Assembly: GCF_000378145.1 (NCBI RefSeq)
Contig: NZ_KB899288.1
Span: forward strand, 62,001 to 126,000
Source of the DNA: Saccharibacillus kuerlensis DSM 22868
GTDB taxonomy: Bacteria; Bacillota; Bacilli; Paenibacillales; Paenibacillaceae
Direction of reading: 5' to 3'
Length of the DNA stretch: 64,000 nt
Position 1 is the stretch's first letter, and every line of letters starts with the position of its first letter. Positions 11,739 through 20,260 of the stretch are shown one piece after another. The translations under genes were made by a program, and so were the position numbers. The notes beneath the pieces were generated by a model. The model was not told the origin of the DNA. It saw only the letters and a list, made by a program, of their open reading frames with translations, and ran no database searches.

Positions 11739-12542
11739 TTGGAAATTTTGTTTAGCGACTTTTTTCAACGGGCACTGCTTGGCGGCCTGCTGATCGGCCT
11801 GACCGCACCATTGATAGGCATTTTTCTCGTGCTGAGACGCTTGTCGATGATTGGGGATACATTGGCCCATGTCACGATTGCAGGGGTAGCGCTCGGTTTT
11901 CTTATTAATGTATATCCGCTTGTTGTCGGTCTGGTATTTGCAGTTATCTCGTCATTCGCGATCGAGAAACTGCGCCGGGCTTACAAAGGTTATGCGGAAT
12001 TGTCGATTGCAGTCATTATGTCGGGCGGCGTGGCAGTAGCATCCTTTCTGTTCACGCTCGGACAGGGCTACAATACGGATGTAACGAGCTATCTGTTCGG
12101 CAGCATTTATACGCTGGGCCGGACGGATCTCTATTTGGTAGGCGGCGTAACAGTTGTTGTACTAGCGGTTGTCGTTTTCTTCTACAAAGAACTGTTCCTG
12201 CTCACGTTTGAAGAAGATGCGGCTGCGGTCAGCGGTCTTCCGGTCAAGCTGCTCAACATGCTGATTACGGTGCTTGCAGCGCTGGTGATCAGTACGGCAA
12301 TCAAGATTGTAGGGGCACTGCTTGTATCGGCGCTGCTGACTATTCCGGTTGCCTGCAGCCTGTTTCTTGCAAAAAGTTTCCGCATGTCGATCGTATTATC
12401 CGTTGTCATAGCGGAAATTGCCGTGATTGTAGGCTTGATCGTAGCAGGCATTTGGAACTTCGCTCCGGGTGCAACAATCGTGCTGCTTCTTATTCTCATG
12501 CTGCTGCTGACACTTGTTGCATGCAGAGGGTATACCGTCTAA
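11739..12542 (+). CDS. znuB: Zinc ABC transporter permease
   Basis: The product is 267 aa, an integral membrane protein with about eight hydrophobic helices, ABC-3 family. The cytoplasmic coupling motif region (SMIGDTLAHVTIAGVALG) is typical of ZnuB/AdcB. Translation starts at TTG 11739 with AAGGTAAGGAG upstream; no suitable ATG lies nearby. It is the last gene of znuACB, and its stop codon lies in the operon terminator. Confidence 0.93.
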   Translation: MEILFSDFFQRALLGGLLIGLTAPLIGIFLVLRRLSMIGDTLAHVTIAGVALGFLINVYPLVVGLVFAVISSFAIEKLRRAYKGYAELSIAVIMSGGVAVASFLFTLGQGYNTDVTSYLFGSIYTLGRTDLYLVGGVTVVVLAVVVFFYKELFLLTFEEDAAAVSGLPVKLLNMLITVLAALVISTAIKIVGALLVSALLTIPVACSLFLAKSFRMSIVLSVVIAEIAVIVGLIVAGIWNFAPGATIVLLLILMLLLTLVACRGYTV

Positions 12543-12560
12543 CGGATATCCTCTTTTTTT
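12525..12560 (+). terminator. Terminator of znuACB
   Basis: AGAGGGTATACCGT pairs with ACGGATATCCTCT (one bulge), followed by seven T residues. The stem spans the znuB stop codon. Confidence 0.8.
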
Positions 12561-12571
12561 GTATCATGAAC

Positions 12572-12601
12572 TTGCCAATGGACGGCGAATAAAGGTATCA
12601 T
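12572..12601 (+). promoter_or_regulatory. Candidate promoter of mntR
   Basis: TTGCCA (12572-12577), an 18-base spacer, TATCAT (12596-12601). It would give a leader of about 140 bases before mntR. Confidence 0.45.
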
Positions 12602-12663
12602 AGTAAGAGCTGTTTTTTGGCGGGCCTATACATATTGGGCTTTCGCCGGCAGGCGGGGTGCCC

Positions 12664-12689
12664 GTTTATCAGCATTGTTTATCAGCATT
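12664..12689 (+). repeat. Perfect tandem 13-bp repeat in the mntR leader
   Basis: GTTTATCAGCATT occurs twice in direct succession, 58 bases before the mntR start codon. It is either slippage-prone DNA or a paired binding site. Confidence 0.8.
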
Positions 12690-12746
12690 ATTATGGAGGG
12701 AAAGCTGCGGTTTGGGGTTTTCAAGTCAAGGAAAAGAGGGAAGCGG

Positions 12747-13172
12747 ATGCCAACGCCCAGCATGGAAGATTATTTGGAGCGTATCTACCTGCTGATTGAG
12801 GAAAAGGGTTACGCCCGGGTATCGGATATTGCCGAAGGGCTGGAAGTTCATCCTTCTTCGGTCACCAAGATGATTCAAAAGCTCGATAAGGACGAGTATC
12901 TCGTATATGAGAAATACCGTGGGTTAATCCTGACCAGCAAAGGTAAAAAGATCGGGAAACGGCTGGTGGATCGGCATCAGCTGTTGGAACAATTTTTGCG
13001 TTTGATTGGGGTGGAAGAAAGCCGCATTTACAAAGATGTAGAAGGTATTGAACATCATCTGAGTTGGGATTCGATCACACGGATCGAATCGCTGGTCGAA
13101 TTTTTCGGTCGAGATCCGAAGCGTGTAGAAGAACTCAAAGCGATTCAAGACGAAGGGTCAAGTGAATTTTAG
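12747..13172 (+). CDS. mntR: Manganese-responsive regulator MntR (DtxR family)
   Basis: The product is 141 aa, the usual MntR length; it represses manganese uptake genes when Mn2+ is plentiful. It begins [14 protein letters not shown] and has the winged helix ([20 protein letters not shown]) and metal-binding dimer helices ([15 protein letters not shown], then IEHHLSWDS) in family order. The SH3 domain of longer DtxR proteins is absent, as expected for MntR. AGAGGGAAG precedes ATG 12747; the open frame to 12675 is not conserved-looking. It forms a metal-control cluster with zur and znuACB. Confidence 0.92.
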   Translation: MPTPSMEDYLERIYLLIEEKGYARVSDIAEGLEVHPSSVTKMIQKLDKDEYLVYEKYRGLILTSKGKKIGKRLVDRHQLLEQFLRLIGVEESRIYKDVEGIEHHLSWDSITRIESLVEFFGRDPKRVEELKAIQDEGSSEF

Positions 13173-13176
13173 AGAA

Positions 13177-13210
13177 GGCGTCTGTGGCCGTAAGGCACAG
13201 ATGTCTTTTT
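13177..13210 (+). terminator. Terminator of mntR
   Basis: GGCGTCTGTG pairs with CACAGATGTC around a GCC-GTAA-GGC tip, followed by five T residues. Confidence 0.75.
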
Positions 13211-13351
13211 GTTTAGGGTAGGGAGAATTCTGAAATTTTGTATGTTTTCCAGCGCTACAATCGGTATACCCTTCGCGTATAACAATTAGAAGGCTGAAAA
13301 GGCACTGGTCGCAGCCGGACGAAAATAAGGCGAAATGAGGGAGTTTGGAAA

Positions 13352-14938
13352 ATGAAATGGCGTCAAGGAATGTTGATTCTGCTGGCTGTGTTATTGATGC
13401 TGCCGGCGTTGAACGGATGGGGAAATGCTCGGGCGAGTGCGGCATCTGTTATCTCGATTTATTTGGATGGACAGCGAATCCGGGGGGATGTCGATCCGTA
13501 TATGGTGGCTGACACTACGTTAGTGCCTATGAGGCTGATCAGTGAAAATCTCGGAGCACAGATCAATTGGTCCCAAAGCGAAAAAGTGGTCAAAATCAAC
13601 CAGGGAGGCACTCTGCTGTCGATCCCGTACGGTTCGAAGACGGCTTTTGTAAATGGAAACTCGGTCGAGCTTCAGGCACCTGTTAGTATAGTAAAAGGAC
13701 GTATCATGGTTCCGCTGCGATTTATCGGACAAGGACTGGGCCTCGATGTGAACTGGAACCAAGCGTCTCAAACGATCACGTTAACGACGCCTGAAGGTCC
13801 GATCGGCGTGCCGATTCCGGGAACAGCCGATCAGGGAGGTAATCTTACTGCACTGCGTGGTGCATGGGTTGCTACCGTATCCAGTCTGGACTGGCCTGCA
13901 TCGAAAAATGCGGCTGTGCAGCGTACCCAATTCTCCGCCATGCTGGACCAACTTCAAGAAACCGGCATTAACGCGGTATTCGTACAGGTGCGTCCAAGCG
14001 CAGATGCGCTGTACAAGTCCAAGCTTGTGCCTTGGTCCAGTGTGTTGACCGGTACTCAAGGCAAAGACCCTGGTTATGATCCGCTTCCCTTCATGATTGA
14101 AGAAGCGCATAAGCGAGGAATGGAGTTCCATGCTTGGTTCAATCCTTTCCGTGCCAGCACCGGCTCGTCGACAACAGGATTGGCATCGAACCATATTGCG
14201 AAAGCACATCCTGAGTGGATTGTGAACTTCGACGGTAAACTGTATATCAATCCAGGAATTCCGGCAGCCCGTCAATCGGTTATTAACGAAATCATGGAAG
14301 TTGTGAACAACTATGATATCGACGGTGTGCATCTAGACGATTACTTCTATCCTTATGGCGAATCGTCTTCGAAAAAGTTCGGCGACGATGCGACGTTCAA
14401 GCAGTATAATACAACCGCTTCTACAAATAAGGGAGATTGGCGCCGCGGCAATATCAACAGCTTTATCCAGAGTTTAGGAAAATCCATCGATGCTGTCAAA
14501 CCTGGCGTCAGCTACGGTGTCAGTCCGTTCGGCGTATGGCGCAACGCTTCTGCCGATCCTCTCGGTTCGAACACCCGCGCCAGCGTGACTGCTTATGACA
14601 CAACCTATGCGGATGCCCGCACTTGGATCAAGAACGAATGGATCGACTATGTCGTTCCCCAGATTTATTGGAGCAATGCCAGTACAGCCGTTAACTATAA
14701 GACACTTGTCGACTGGTGGGCTGACACGGTAAGAGGGACGAATGTCGATCTGTACATCGGCGAAGCCGCCTATAAAGTTGGCACGTCCGAAGCGGGTTGG
14801 AGCAGTCCTTCCGAGCTGACCGACCATTTGGCTTATACAATAGGCCGTGCCAATGTGGACGGCAACATATTCTTCCGTGCCCAGCACATCCTTGCGGGCA
14901 GAGTGAAAAGCACGCTGCAGGCTTATTGGACCAACTGA
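13352..14938 (+). CDS. Secreted GHL10-type (DUF187) glycosyl hydrolase with stalk domain
   Basis: The product is 528 aa. A signal peptide (about residues 1-30) precedes a copper-amine-oxidase-N-like stalk (about 33-150, IYLDGQRIRGDVDPYMV...). A TIM-barrel domain (about 165-490) resembles Bacillus YngK and other family-10-like glycosyl hydrolases, with segments LRGAWVATVSSLDWP, FVQVRPSADALY, FHAWFNPFRAS and GVHLDDYFYPYG. Asp/Glu in the last segment are candidate catalytic residues. GAGGGAG precedes the ATG. The stalk domain suggests wall-associated action on a polysaccharide; the substrate is unknown. Confidence 0.88.
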   Translation: MKWRQGMLILLAVLLMLPALNGWGNARASAASVISIYLDGQRIRGDVDPYMVADTTLVPMRLISENLGAQINWSQSEKVVKINQGGTLLSIPYGSKTAFVNGNSVELQAPVSIVKGRIMVPLRFIGQGLGLDVNWNQASQTITLTTPEGPIGVPIPGTADQGGNLTALRGAWVATVSSLDWPASKNAAVQRTQFSAMLDQLQETGINAVFVQVRPSADALYKSKLVPWSSVLTGTQGKDPGYDPLPFMIEEAHKRGMEFHAWFNPFRASTGSSTTGLASNHIAKAHPEWIVNFDGKLYINPGIPAARQSVINEIMEVVNNYDIDGVHLDDYFYPYGESSSKKFGDDATFKQYNTTASTNKGDWRRGNINSFIQSLGKSIDAVKPGVSYGVSPFGVWRNASADPLGSNTRASVTAYDTTYADARTWIKNEWIDYVVPQIYWSNASTAVNYKTLVDWWADTVRGTNVDLYIGEAAYKVGTSEAGWSSPSELTDHLAYTIGRANVDGNIFFRAQHILAGRVKSTLQAYWTN

Positions 14939-15017
14939 ATAAATCACAAACTGAATAAACCGCACGAAGGCTTAGTGATCGCTTCAACTTCACCGACGTA
15001 AGTCGAGTGGAATGTAC

Positions 15018-15059
15018 AAAAAACCGTTCGGCTTCTTCTTGAAGCGAACGGTTTTTTGT
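15018..15059 (+). terminator. Terminator after the GHL10 gene
   Basis: AAAAAACCGTTCG pairs with CGAACGGTTTTTT with a nested GCTTC/GAAGC tip. Runs on both sides could allow use from either strand. Confidence 0.8.
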
Positions 15060-15095
15060 CTGGAATCATTCACTCGCGGCAATTAGGCAGAAACA

Positions 15096-15134
15096 AAAAA
15101 AGAAGAACATGGATTTCTCCATGTTCTTCTTTTG
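15096..15134 (-). terminator. Terminator for the yqhQ transcript (leftward)
   Basis: AAAAGAAGAACATGGA pairs perfectly with TCCATGTTCTTCTTTT around a TTTC loop. It lies 65 bases beyond the 3' end of the leftward genes, with a T-run when read on the minus strand. Confidence 0.75.
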
Positions 15135-15199
15135 ATCTCAGCTTCACTTCCGGGTTTATGTCTTCTCATAAACTCCGAACCGTTTCTGAAGCCGCACCC

Positions 15200-15580
15200 T
15201 TAATGAAATTTCGGAACGTCTTCATCGTCTTTGCTTTTTCGTCCTTCGATCACTTGAAAAGGATAGCTTTTCCGTTTCTTTGAATCAGAGGAAGTTTTTC
15301 CGCCGCGAGAAAAATTCTTCGAAGCGGAACCGGAAGAAGACATACGGGCCAGCTTTTCCTGCGTACGGGCCGAAGGCTTGATCTTCGGTTTTCTGCCTGC
15401 TCCCGGACTGCGAAAACCGCCGGGACGCCGTGCATTGGGAAGCAGGAAGTACAGTAAAACGATAACGGCGACAATCGCGATTGGAATCAGCCATGTAATG
15501 GACGGATTCATAAGAATCTGAACCAAGCCCAGTGCGGCAAGTGCAAGAATGATATAGCCTGCGACTCCGGGTTTTCTCAT
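15200..15580 (-). CDS. Small membrane protein next to yqhQ (YqhP/SA1362-like)
   Basis: The product is 126 aa. Two hydrophobic segments (about 8-24 and 28-47) are followed by a basic, Ser/Lys/Arg-rich tail of about 75 residues predicted to be cytoplasmic and disordered. Size, topology and adjacency to yqhQ fit the SA1362/YqhP group of unknown function; this rests mainly on position. The ATG has GGAGGG upstream, which lies within the last codons of yqhQ, so the pair is translationally coupled. Confidence 0.75.
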   Translation of the reverse strand: MRKPGVAGYIILALAALGLVQILMNPSITWLIPIAIVAVIVLLYFLLPNARRPGGFRSPGAGRKPKIKPSARTQEKLARMSSSGSASKNFSRGGKTSSDSKKRKSYPFQVIEGRKSKDDEDVPKFH

Positions 15581-15586
15581 TGGGCA

Positions 15587-16588
15587 TCAACCCTCCAAGG
15601 GATCGAGTATGGCGTTCGGTGACGAAGCGGGAACGCCTTGTTTGGCATAAACGGCATCAAGTTCGCGCATCCGGTTGAACGAGGCGATCGATACTTCGAC
15701 CTGCTCGTCAGTCGGCTCTTTGGTTGTCAGCAGCTGCAGCCACAGTCCCGGATAGCCGAGATAGCGGAGCACGGGGACGTCACGAAGTGCGTTGGTAAAT
15801 TTCAAGAACTCGAACGATATGCCCATAACGACCGGCAGAAGCAGCAGACGCTGAACGACGCGTTCGGCTAGAGAATCCCAAGTAAACAGCGAATAGATCA
15901 GAACGCCGATGATAACGGTCAGCATGATAAAGCTGCTGCCGCAGCGGTAATGCAGTCGGGTATATTTCTGAACGTTCTTCGGAGTCAGTTCTTCGCCGGC
16001 TTCGAACGCGCTGATAACCTTGTGCTCGGCTCCATGGTATTGAAACAGTCTCTTGACGAGCGGGGTTAATGAAATGAAATACAGATACAGCAGCAGAAGA
16101 ATCAGCTTAATGCCGCCTTCGGCCAGATTATGATAGACTTGATGGGCGAAAGCCCCTTTGAACAGAAATTGTTCGACAAACACCGGGACGAGCGTGAACG
16201 CGATTTTGCCGAGAAGGAAAGATACGATCGCTGCAGCCGTTACGCCGATAATGGCGCCTAAGCCCAGTTTGGCTTCACCGTTTTTGTTCTTCGCTTTCAA
16301 TTCTTCGCGTTCTTCAGGCGTCATTTCGTCGTCGGCGTAAGCGTCGAACGAATAGTTGAGATGCTTGGAGCCTTTGACGCTGGAGTCGATCAGGCTGACC
16401 AGGCCGCGAAGAAGCGGGATTTTGCGTAGGGAGCGCACCCAACTTTTTTCTTCACGGGGCACTTCAAGAAAAGTGATCTCCCCGCTCTTGCGGCGCACCG
16501 CGGTAACGTTGACATGCCTGCCGCCGAACATAACTCCTTCGATCACGGCTTGTCCGCCGTAGGCGACGGGAGCGGATTTTTCTGACAA
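15587..16588 (-). CDS. yqhQ: YqhQ-family membrane protein (DUF1385)
   Basis: From TTG 16588 the product is 333 aa. It has the DUF1385 signature YGGQAVIEGVMFGG near the N-terminus, several membrane helices, and the conserved RLFQYHGAEHKVISAFE and LHYRCGSSF segments. Its function is not established. I prefer TTG 16588 because AGGAAGGTG lies six bases before it and the product then aligns in length with Bacillus YqhQ. The frame stays open to TTG 16693 (368 aa), with an ATG at 16672, but neither has a convincing ribosome binding site. It is divergent from yqhT. Confidence 0.88.
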   Translation of the reverse strand: MSEKSAPVAYGGQAVIEGVMFGGRHVNVTAVRRKSGEITFLEVPREEKSWVRSLRKIPLLRGLVSLIDSSVKGSKHLNYSFDAYADDEMTPEEREELKAKNKNGEAKLGLGAIIGVTAAAIVSFLLGKIAFTLVPVFVEQFLFKGAFAHQVYHNLAEGGIKLILLLLYLYFISLTPLVKRLFQYHGAEHKVISAFEAGEELTPKNVQKYTRLHYRCGSSFIMLTVIIGVLIYSLFTWDSLAERVVQRLLLLPVVMGISFEFLKFTNALRDVPVLRYLGYPGLWLQLLTTKEPTDEQVEVSIASFNRMRELDAVYAKQGVPASSPNAILDPLEG

Positions 16589-16847
16589 AACCTTCACCTT
16601 CCTAAACGTTTTAAGATCGCCATCTGCGGCTTTGGCAGTTACTTGTGCCGGCCCAGAGACATTTCTTTTCATTGTATCGGATTTTACCGGCAAATACCAG
16701 CGAATGAGCGGCCGGATACGGCTGATTCCCGGCGCGTAAAAAGGCTTCTCATAAGGTGCGGGCGTGTGATAGAATGTAATGTGGTAATTTCGCTTGACGT
16801 TCTGGAAAATACGAACTGAATAGGTTCACCGGGAAAGAGGAGAAAAT

Positions 16848-17918
16848 ATGCAGCAGCGTGTAAGCAAATTGCGTGAAGCCATGACGGCTCATGGAGTTAG
16901 CGCAATGTTTGTGGCCAGTGACATTAATCGTCGTTACCTGACCGGATTTACAGGTTCCGCCGGATACGTGCTGATTACCGAAAACGAGAGCTATTTGCTG
17001 ACCGATTTCCGTTATATGACTCAGGCGCCGGAGCAGGCTAAAGATTTTAAAGTGGTCGAACATGCGCCTAAGGTTATGGAAACGGTTAAGGAACTGCTCG
17101 GTTCTTCGGCAAAGCTCGGTTTCGAGCAGGAACATGTCACATTTGCGACGTACCAAAGCTATCGGGAAGCGCTGGAAGGCGTTGAACTCGTGCCGGTATC
17201 GGGTCTTGTTGAAGGTCTGCGCATCTTTAAAGACGAGGGCGAGCTTGCAATCATGCGTGAAGCCGCAGCTTTGGCTGACCGGACTTTCAGTCACATCCTG
17301 ACGAAAATCCGTCCGGGCGTTACCGAGCGAGAGCTCGATTTGCAGATGGAAATGTTCATGCGCGAAAACGGCGCGACATCGTCGTCGTTCGATACTATTG
17401 TCGCTTCGGGAGAGCGTTCGGCACTGCCGCACGGCGTAGCCAGTTCTCGGGTTCTTCAAGGCAGCGAGTTCATTACTTTTGATTTTGGAGCACTGCTGAA
17501 CGGTTACTGCTCCGACTTGACCCGCACCGTTGTGCTGGGCGAAGCGAGCGACAAACACCGCGAAGTTTACGGAATCGTGCTCGAAGCGCAGCTCAATGCG
17601 CTGGACAAGATTCGCCCGGGCATGACCGGACGCGAAGTGGACGCTCTTACCCGCGACATTATCTCGTCGTACGGTTATGGCGACAAATTCGGACACAGTA
17701 CAGGACACGGTCTCGGCATGGAAGTGCACGAGAATCCGCGCCTGTCCAAGCTCAGCGACGATATCCTGAAGCCGGGCATGGTCGTCACCGTAGAACCGGG
17801 TATATATATTCCAGGCTTCGGCGGCGTCCGGATTGAAGATGACATCGTGATTACCGATTCGGGAATCGAGATTCTTACGTCTTCGGTCAAAGAGCTTACC
17901 CTTCTGCCGATGGCATAA
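16848..17918 (+). CDS. yqhT: Xaa-Pro peptidase (M24 family, YqhT-like)
   Basis: The product is 356 aa, a cytoplasmic metallopeptidase cleaving X-Pro bonds. The five metal ligands of the pita-bread fold are present: D212 (FDFG), D223 (CSDLTRT), H287 (TGHGLG), E316 (VEPGIY) and E330 (VRIEDD). The N-terminal creatinase-like domain (about 1-130) contains [19 protein letters not shown] precedes the ATG. efp follows after 52 bases, the same order as in Bacillus. Confidence 0.94.
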   Translation: MQQRVSKLREAMTAHGVSAMFVASDINRRYLTGFTGSAGYVLITENESYLLTDFRYMTQAPEQAKDFKVVEHAPKVMETVKELLGSSAKLGFEQEHVTFATYQSYREALEGVELVPVSGLVEGLRIFKDEGELAIMREAAALADRTFSHILTKIRPGVTERELDLQMEMFMRENGATSSSFDTIVASGERSALPHGVASSRVLQGSEFITFDFGALLNGYCSDLTRTVVLGEASDKHREVYGIVLEAQLNALDKIRPGMTGREVDALTRDIISSYGYGDKFGHSTGHGLGMEVHENPRLSKLSDDILKPGMVVTVEPGIYIPGFGGVRIEDDIVITDSGIEILTSSVKELTLLPMA

Positions 17919-17970
17919 GGCAATCCAGAATTTACATCAGCAACGCAACCATTCCAAGGAGGAATCCTCT

Positions 17971-18528
17971 ATGATCTCAGTTAACGATTTTAAAACAGGC
18001 TTGACCGTCGAAGTTGACGGCGACATCTTCACCGTTATCGAATTCCAGCACGTAAAACCGGGTAAAGGTGCGGCATTCGTTCGCTCCAAGCTCAAAAACT
18101 TGCGCAATGGCAACACGGTTGAGCGTACATTCCGTGCCGGCGAAACGATTGGCCGTGCGCAGATCGAAAACCGCGGTGTACAGTATCTGTACGCAAGCGG
18201 CCAGGAACACACGTTTATGGACAACGAGACTTACGATCAGTTCTCGCTGACCAGCGATCAACTGGAATGGGAGCTCAAATTCCTGCGCGAGAACATGAAC
18301 GTACACATCATCAGCTACAAAGGCGAAATCCTTGGTATCAACCTGCCGACGAGCGTTGAGCTGAAAGTCGTTGAGACTGAGCCTGGAATCAAAGGAAACA
18401 CGGCGACAGGCGCATCCAAAAATGCGAAGCTCGAAACGGGCCACAACGTTCAGGTTCCGCTGTTCATTAACGAAGGCGACGTTCTGCTGATCGACACGCG
18501 CGAAGGTAAATACATTTCCCGCGCTTAG
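17971..18528 (+). CDS. efp: Elongation factor P
   Basis: The product is 185 aa, three beta-barrel domains. It binds the ribosome between P and E sites to relieve stalling at polyproline. The loop tip carries K32 (KPGKGAA), the position modified with 5-aminopentanol in Bacillus subtilis. The C-terminal signature ([17 protein letters not shown]) is complete. AAGGAGG precedes the ATG. In spore-forming relatives the spoIIIA operon lies downstream; here a terminator and lysC follow. Confidence 0.97.
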   Translation: MISVNDFKTGLTVEVDGDIFTVIEFQHVKPGKGAAFVRSKLKNLRNGNTVERTFRAGETIGRAQIENRGVQYLYASGQEHTFMDNETYDQFSLTSDQLEWELKFLRENMNVHIISYKGEILGINLPTSVELKVVETEPGIKGNTATGASKNAKLETGHNVQVPLFINEGDVLLIDTREGKYISRA

Positions 18529-18571
18529 TCTGCCATTCAAATTGTCGATAGGCTCTCGGTCTTCGACTCCA

Positions 18572-18609
18572 AAAGCTCTCTGCTCCCTAGCGGCGCAGAG
18601 AGCTTTTTT
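18572..18609 (+). terminator. Terminator of yqhT-efp
   Basis: AAAGCTCTCTGC pairs with GCAGAGAGCTTT across a ten-base loop, then a T-run. Confidence 0.85.
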
Positions 18610-18743
18610 ATGCGGAATGCTGTCGGAAAGTGTAAACAATCTGCTGAAAAAACAATGGAAGCACGGAGTGTTTTCGTATTATACTCATTTAAAGCGATAA
18701 ATACGCCCGGAGCTGCATATATAGAGCGAGGTTCCGGAATAAC

Positions 18744-18785
18744 AATATGTTTTCAGCAGAATTATAATACGCTTGAAAACATATT
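18744..18785 (+). promoter_or_regulatory. 12-bp inverted repeat enclosing a TATAAT, upstream of lysC
   Basis: AATATGTTTTCA (18744-18755) and TGAAAACATATT (18774-18785) are exact complements separated by 18 bases, which contain TATAAT at 18763-18768. The right arm ends seven bases before the lysC ribosome binding site. It could be an operator over a promoter or an RNA hairpin affecting translation. I see no lysine riboswitch core. Confidence 0.7.
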
Positions 18786-18808
18786 CTACGCGGGGGAGTG
18801 AACACGTT

Positions 18809-20062
18809 TTGTCATTATTCGTTATGAAATTCGGTGGCAGTTCCGTCGGCGATACCGAGCGTATGCAGCGGGTTGCCAAGCGCATTGCCGAGAAAAAAGA
18901 AGAAGGACATCGCTGCGTTGTTGTTGTATCAGCTATGGGCGATACGACTGACGATTTGATCGATACGGCCAAGCGTCTAAGCGACAAGCTTCCGGCGCGC
19001 GAAATGGATATGCTGATGACAACCGGAGAGCAAATTTCGATTTCGCTCTTGTCGATCGCTATTCAGGCCATCGGCCACGAAGCCATCTCATTGACCGGTT
19101 GGCAGGCTGGTTTTAGAACGGAACCGACTCACGGGAGTGCCCGGATTACAGATATTCGTCCGGATCGTGTGCTGAAAGCCCTGGATGAAGGCAAGATCGT
19201 TATTGTTGCCGGTTTCCAGGGAATGAGCGAAGATGGGGAGATCACAACGCTCGGACGCGGGGGTTCGGATACGACGGCTGTGGCGCTGGCTGCAGCCATT
19301 CAAGCCGATGCCTGCGAAATTTATACAGATGTGGACGGTATCTATTCAACCGATCCCCGGATCGTCAAATGCGCGCGCAAGCTGCCATCTATTTCTTACG
19401 ACGAAATGTTGGAGCTGGCTCATCTGGGCGCGGCAGTTCTGCATCCGCGCGCTGTAGAGTATGCGAAGCATAACAGTGTTCGTCTGATTGTTCGTTCAAG
19501 CTTTAATTATAATGAAGGAACCGTAGTGGAGGAGGAATCGAGCATGGAACAGGGAGTAGTGGTAAGCGGGATCGCTTATGACAAAAACGTGGCGCGTATC
19601 AGCATCTTGGGCGTATCCGATGTACCGGGCGTGTTGGCCGGAATTTTCGGTGCGCTTGCCCAAGCGCGTGTCGACGTCGATATTATCGTACAGAGCGGAG
19701 CGCAGGATGGAAAAGCCGACTTCTCGTTTACCGTTAACGGTTCCGAAGTTGAACGCGCAATTGAAGTGATCGAAGGTGCACGGGATACGGTAAACTACCG
19801 CGAACTGACTTCGGAATCTGATCTCGTCAAAGTGTCCATAGTCGGCGCGGGTATGGTCAGCCATCCTGGCGTAGCAGCAGAAATGTTCCGCGTAATCGCG
19901 GGACTGGGTGTCAGCATCAAGATGGTCAGCACTTCTGAAATCAAGGTGTCGTGCGTTATTGAAGGCGAGAAAGTCAAAGAGATCATTGCGGCGCTGCATA
20001 CAGCGTATAACCTAGATACCCAGGAACAAGCATTTGTCGGTGGTCCTCAAGATCGCCGCTGA
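18809..20062 (+). CDS. lysC: Aspartate kinase, lysine-sensitive type
   Basis: The product is 417 aa and catalyses the first step from aspartate to lysine, threonine, methionine and diaminopimelate. The kinase motif KFGGSSVG is at 7-14, with MTTGEQIS and the GRGGSDTTA loop further on. Two ACT domains (about 260-410) serve allosteric control. The start is TTG 18809, ten bases after GGGGGAG, giving MSLFVMKFGG as in Bacillus LysC; the upstream ATG 18773 lies inside the dyad. An internal in-frame start (see 19544) probably yields a separate beta subunit. It is flanked by terminators, so monocistronic. Confidence 0.94.
   Translation: MSLFVMKFGGSSVGDTERMQRVAKRIAEKKEEGHRCVVVVSAMGDTTDDLIDTAKRLSDKLPAREMDMLMTTGEQISISLLSIAIQAIGHEAISLTGWQAGFRTEPTHGSARITDIRPDRVLKALDEGKIVIVAGFQGMSEDGEITTLGRGGSDTTAVALAAAIQADACEIYTDVDGIYSTDPRIVKCARKLPSISYDEMLELAHLGAAVLHPRAVEYAKHNSVRLIVRSSFNYNEGTVVEEESSMEQGVVVSGIAYDKNVARISILGVSDVPGVLAGIFGALAQARVDVDIIVQSGAQDGKADFSFTVNGSEVERAIEVIEGARDTVNYRELTSESDLVKVSIVGAGMVSHPGVAAEMFRVIAGLGVSIKMVSTSEIKVSCVIEGEKVKEIIAALHTAYNLDTQEQAFVGGPQDRR
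19544..20062 (+). CDS. Internal in-frame start for an aspartokinase beta subunit
   Basis: ATG 19544 is codon 246 of lysC and has AGGAGG at 19530-19535 with ideal eight-base spacing. Initiation here would give a 172-aa polypeptide of the two ACT domains only. Bacillus subtilis aspartokinase II is known to be alpha2-beta2, with beta made from an internal start in the same frame. The site sits just after the kinase domain, at the equivalent place. Actual use is inferred. Confidence 0.6.
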   Translation: MEQGVVVSGIAYDKNVARISILGVSDVPGVLAGIFGALAQARVDVDIIVQSGAQDGKADFSFTVNGSEVERAIEVIEGARDTVNYRELTSESDLVKVSIVGAGMVSHPGVAAEMFRVIAGLGVSIKMVSTSEIKVSCVIEGEKVKEIIAALHTAYNLDTQEQAFVGGPQDRR

Positions 20063-20110
20063 GCGGCAGCAGAGAGAATCAGCCTCGACCAAATTTGCGA
20101 GTGATAATTA

Positions 20111-20145
20111 GGGCGGCGGCTCCTTCGGGAGACCGCTCTTTTTAT
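20111..20145 (+). terminator. Terminator of lysC
   Basis: GGGCGG and CTCC arms pair with GGAG and CCGCTC around a stable TTCG loop, then TTTTT. Confidence 0.8.
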
Positions 20146-20157
20146 TTTACGTTCTTG

Positions 20158-20166
20158 TGATATAAT
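20158..20166 (+). promoter_or_regulatory. Extended -10 promoter of accBC
   Basis: TGATATAAT is an extended -10 with a perfect TATAAT hexamer about 95 bases before accB. No good -35 is seen, which extended -10 promoters tolerate. Confidence 0.55.
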
Positions 20167-20260
20167 ACATAACGTTAGTTAAACGGCTTGCCGTGCGTTT
20201 TACAAAATGCTGCACGAATATGACCCGCACAAGCCTGAAAATGTTAAGGAGCGTGCTTGA

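Noticed and set aside
16589-16693. Longer yqhQ reading frame starting at TTG 16693
   Set aside because: No ribosome binding site there; TTG 16588 has AGGAAGGTG at good spacing and fits the family length.
18610-18808. Lysine riboswitch upstream of lysC
   Set aside because: The leader is short and I could not find the conserved L-box core; only the 12-bp dyad is present.
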